Below are positions 63,931 through 64,000 of a DNA stretch of 64,000 nt, piece after piece (positions within the stretch are counted from its first letter, which is position 1; the number at the start of each line of letters is the position of its first letter). The notes under the pieces are model-generated. The model worked only from the letters and a program-made list of their open reading frames with translations, was not told the DNA's origin and did not search any database. The stretch is from the NCBI RefSeq assembly GCF_003002925.1, contig NZ_PVTK01000009.1, positions 119,586-183,585 of the forward strand, given 5' to 3'. This stretch comes from Vreelandella songnenensis (GTDB lineage: Bacteria; Pseudomonadota; Gammaproteobacteria; Pseudomonadales; Halomonadaceae). The translations under genes and the position numbers were made by a program.

Positions 63931-64000
63931 GTGCCTGACGATGACCTACTCTCGCATGGGGAGACCCCACACTACCATCGGCGCTAAGCGGTTTCACTAC
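63931..64000 (-). rRNA. rrf: 5S ribosomal RNA, 3' part (partial at window edge)
   Basis: Read on the minus strand the sequence contains AGCGCCGATGGTAGTGTGGG and CTCCCCATGCGAGAGTAGG, the conserved 3' half of gammaproteobacterial 5S rRNA. It ends GTCAGGCAC and is followed by a strong terminator. The remaining 5' part and the rest of the operon lie outside the window. Confidence 0.96.

Noticed and set aside
63782..63997. A 71-codon frame on the minus strand at the right edge
   Set aside because: It covers the 5S rRNA and its terminator and is not a gene.

Overview
The window is a 64-kb, GC-rich, densely coding piece of a gammaproteobacterial chromosome. Gene content and order (xerD-dsbC-hom-thrC-recJ-prfB-lysS, rpsP-rimM-trmD-rplS, ffh next to ypjD and a CorC-type gene, minCDE, an initiator tRNA, an rRNA operon at the right edge, a PhaB-type reductase) point to the oceanospirillalean/pseudomonad side of the class, most likely Halomonas or a relative. 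That assignment is my inference from protein flavour and synteny; no database was searched.

Layout. 1-1154: start of lysS and prfB with its programmed frameshift. 1391-6659: accessory block with a FadL-type porin, a MerR regulator translationally overlapping a copper P-type ATPase, a 23-codon membrane mini-gene that looks like the anchor of a lost cupredoxin, and a YitT membrane protein. 6703-12991: recJ, thrC, hom, dsbC, xerD, all leftward. 13139-15328: ribosomal operon rpsP-rimM-trmD-rplS. 15630-21536: inserted island with a LacI-type repressor, a four-gene ABC importer and a calcineurin-like phosphodiesterase, probably for uptake and hydrolysis of a phosphodiester. 21609-25404: ffh, a CcsA-like membrane protein and a CNNM/CorC protein. 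25401-30411: acyltransferase, TetR regulator, a SRAP-fold protein that has lost all four catalytic residues, and an M16 protease that starts on the SRAP stop codon. 30424-37793: sbcB, minE-minD-minC, a 938-residue DUF349 protein, phaB. 38071-38147: initiator tRNA.

38512-51070 is a sulfur-acquisition region. It holds a CysB/Cbl-type LysR regulator, a complete sulfate/thiosulfate importer (sbp-cysT-cysW-cysA), a degenerate EAL-domain protein, and a leftward operon encoding two paralogous SsuA/TauA-like binding proteins, one ATPase, one permease and a threonine-synthase-like PLP enzyme. A TauD/TfdA dioxygenase is divergent from that operon. The window already has a normal thrC in the hom operon. 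The second, overlapping both the ATPase gene and the permease gene, is therefore probably a dedicated enzyme of sulfonate or sulfo-amino-acid metabolism. This is the best candidate here for an undescribed pathway.

51205-63705 is mixed: a transporter of the NhaC-like superfamily, a CnoX-type thioredoxin/TPR protein, a MalY/PatB lyase, a small HNH protein, a GlpM-like membrane protein, a thioesterase, a DUF501 protein, a LOG-family protein, a DEDDh exonuclease-like protein, a Sel1 protein, an aldo/keto reductase, YaaA, an isochorismatase-like hydrolase, a Tim44-domain protein and a small acidic lipoprotein. The right edge is the 3' part of a 5S rRNA gene on the minus strand with its terminator. 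No CRISPR array, complete IS element or prophage gene was seen.
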